This document shows, piece after piece, positions 62,959 to 64,000 of a DNA stretch of 64,000 nt (within the stretch, counting starts at the first letter, position 1; every line of letters starts with the position of its first letter). Both the position numbers and the translations under genes were made by a program. The notes below the pieces were generated by a model, which was not told the origin of the DNA, searched no databases, and saw only the letters and a program-made list of their open reading frames with translations. Source of the DNA: Chitinophaga tropicalis (GTDB lineage Bacteria; Bacteroidota; Bacteroidia; Chitinophagales; Chitinophagaceae); NCBI RefSeq assembly GCF_009758205.1, contig NZ_WRXN01000015.1, positions 1 to 64,000 on the forward strand, in the 5' to 3' direction.

Positions 62959-64000
62959 TTACTTGGATTTGATCTTGGAGGCTGCCTTTTCCTCTGCTTC
63001 GGCTTTTGCCAGTTTTTCTCTGGCTTCCTGTTTCAGCTCGGCTATCTGGCAATTCTCTGCAATGCTCTGGAAGGTGGCTTTTGCATTGAAATAGTCCTTC
63101 TGGCGCGCGTAGATATCACCCAGCAGGATATAAGCCTTGGCTACCCATAATTCATATCCTGGTGTGTTCTTGATCACATCGAAACCGGCTTTCTCAGCTT
63201 CTGCCAGGTCATTCTTCTGGAACAGGCAATAAGCGATGTTATACCGTGCTTCGGCGCCTATTTCGGATTTGGTAAGCCCTGCAGCGATCTTATGTTCTTT
63301 GATAGCTTCATCATACTGCCCCTGTTCCTGCTCTGCGCGGCCCAGGTAAGCATGGCCTATGATCTGGTCGTCTGTACTGATATTGGCGCTGGACAACAGT
63401 ATTTCAGCGTAGTTGGCCACTTCATCCCAGCGTTTCAGCTGGTAGTTGCTGCGCAGCAATCCGCGTGTGGCGGTAAATGTATTCTCTTTTGTAGTAGAGA
63501 GGTCCTGCAGCTGCAGATAGTAGGTGCGGGCCTTCTCGTAGTTCTTTACCTGGTAGTAGTTGATATTGGCTGCCTGTTGTGCGGCACGTTCAGCGTACAG
63601 GCTGTTGTTCTTTGACAACACGAACTCATATCCGGGTAATGCCCCGGTATAGTCTTTATTGTTATAGGCACATTCTGATCTGTAGAATTGTGCTGGTAAT
63701 ACGAATTGCCCGTTCGGGAATTTCTGCAGGTAACTGTTGAAGGCTGTAGTGGCGCCGGCACAGTCGCCATTGCTGAATTTATTTTCAGCAGCGGCATAGC
63801 TCAGGGAATCCTCTGCAGAAACGCTTACTGTCTGGCCGGTAGATTTCAGCAGGGCTACATAAGCGTCAGTTTTGCCCTGGCTTACATAGATATCTTTTAC
63901 AGCTGCCAGTGCTTCGTCGGCTTCGGGTGAGTTAGGGAACTTCTCTACAACCTGGCGGTAATAGGAGATGGCCCTTTCTTCGTCATCCTTATTGAAATAG
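62959..64000 (-). CDS. TPR protein, 5' end cut by window edge
   Basis: The frame stays open from the stop at 62959 to the right edge, so the start lies outside the window; the apparent start at 63621 is only an internal GTG. At least 340 residues are visible with many tetratricopeptide repeats, for example AISYYRQVVEKFPNSPEADE and KARTYYLQLQDLSTTKEN, with an acidic/Lys-rich C-terminus. Some tracts resemble periplasmic TPR proteins that serve outer-membrane assembly. The barrel gene follows after 22 bases. Confidence 0.8.
   Translation of the reverse strand, partial: YFNKDDEERAISYYRQVVEKFPNSPEADEALAAVKDIYVSQGKTDAYVALLKSTGQTVSVSAEDSLSYAAAENKFSNGDCAGATTAFNSYLQKFPNGQFVLPAQFYRSECAYNNKDYTGALPGYEFVLSKNNSLYAERAAQQAANINYYQVKNYEKARTYYLQLQDLSTTKENTFTATRGLLRSNYQLKRWDEVANYAEILLSSANISTDDQIIGHAYLGRAEQEQGQYDEAIKEHKIAAGLTKSEIGAEARYNIAYCLFQKNDLAEAEKAGFDVIKNTPGYELWVAKAYILLGDIYARQKDYFNAKATFQSIAENCQIAELKQEAREKLAKAEAEEKAASKIKSK

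Overview
The window looks like an ordinary chromosomal stretch of a Bacteroidota bacterium, most likely Chitinophagaceae and plausibly Chitinophaga. The genus is an inference. The phylum rests on TTTG/TAnnTTTG promoters, a type IX secretion C-terminal sorting domain, a CarboxypepD-type TonB receptor, an HU-CCDC81-like protein, a FecR/DUF4974 protein and a subtype-iii type VI secretion system (T6SS). I see no tRNA, rRNA, CRISPR array, transposase or prophage.

Positions 1-31,000 are mostly housekeeping: a perfect inverted repeat at the left edge, an orphan FecR-like gene, proline dehydrogenase, thyA-folA facing dnaG, a T9SS cargo with PKD-like domains, a lipoprotein/outer-membrane pair, thiolase, pyruvate dehydrogenase E1 beta, cysE-cysM, an NtrC-like regulator without a DNA-binding domain, signal peptidase I, cytidine deaminase, argS, two outer-membrane proteins, dnaK, a dipeptide epimerase, a PmoA/DUF6807 protein, a cysteine-free thioredoxin-fold protein and a DUF1266 lipoprotein. 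A bipartite two-hairpin repeat recurs between these genes.

Positions 31,366-45,439 hold a T6SS locus: clpV, tssB, tssC, a secreted TraN/VirB9-like protein and a lytic transglycosylase with a TraM/VirB10-like tail on the plus strand; a PKD-domain membrane protein, tssE and tssF on the minus strand; then tssG, tssN, tssK, tssO and hcp on the plus strand. Sheath, tube, baseplate, recycling ATPase and two subtype-iii membrane proteins are present. VgrG, PAAR, recognisable effectors, TssJ, TssL, TssM, and clear TssQ/TssR homologues are not. The likely novelty is the pair of conjugation-type envelope proteins, one fused to a wall-cutting enzyme, where other T6SSs have their trans-envelope complex.

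Positions 45,500-64,000 return to metabolism and envelope functions: YceI, a DoxX-like protein, a Crp/Fnr regulator, pantothenate kinase, an aldehyde dehydrogenase, an AraC-type regulator divergent from a TonB receptor, pfkA-pyk, prolyl oligopeptidase, an RmlD-like reductase, an HU-CCDC81-like protein, a beta-barrel protein and a TPR gene cut by the right edge. Several convergent gene pairs overlap or nearly touch at their 3' ends.
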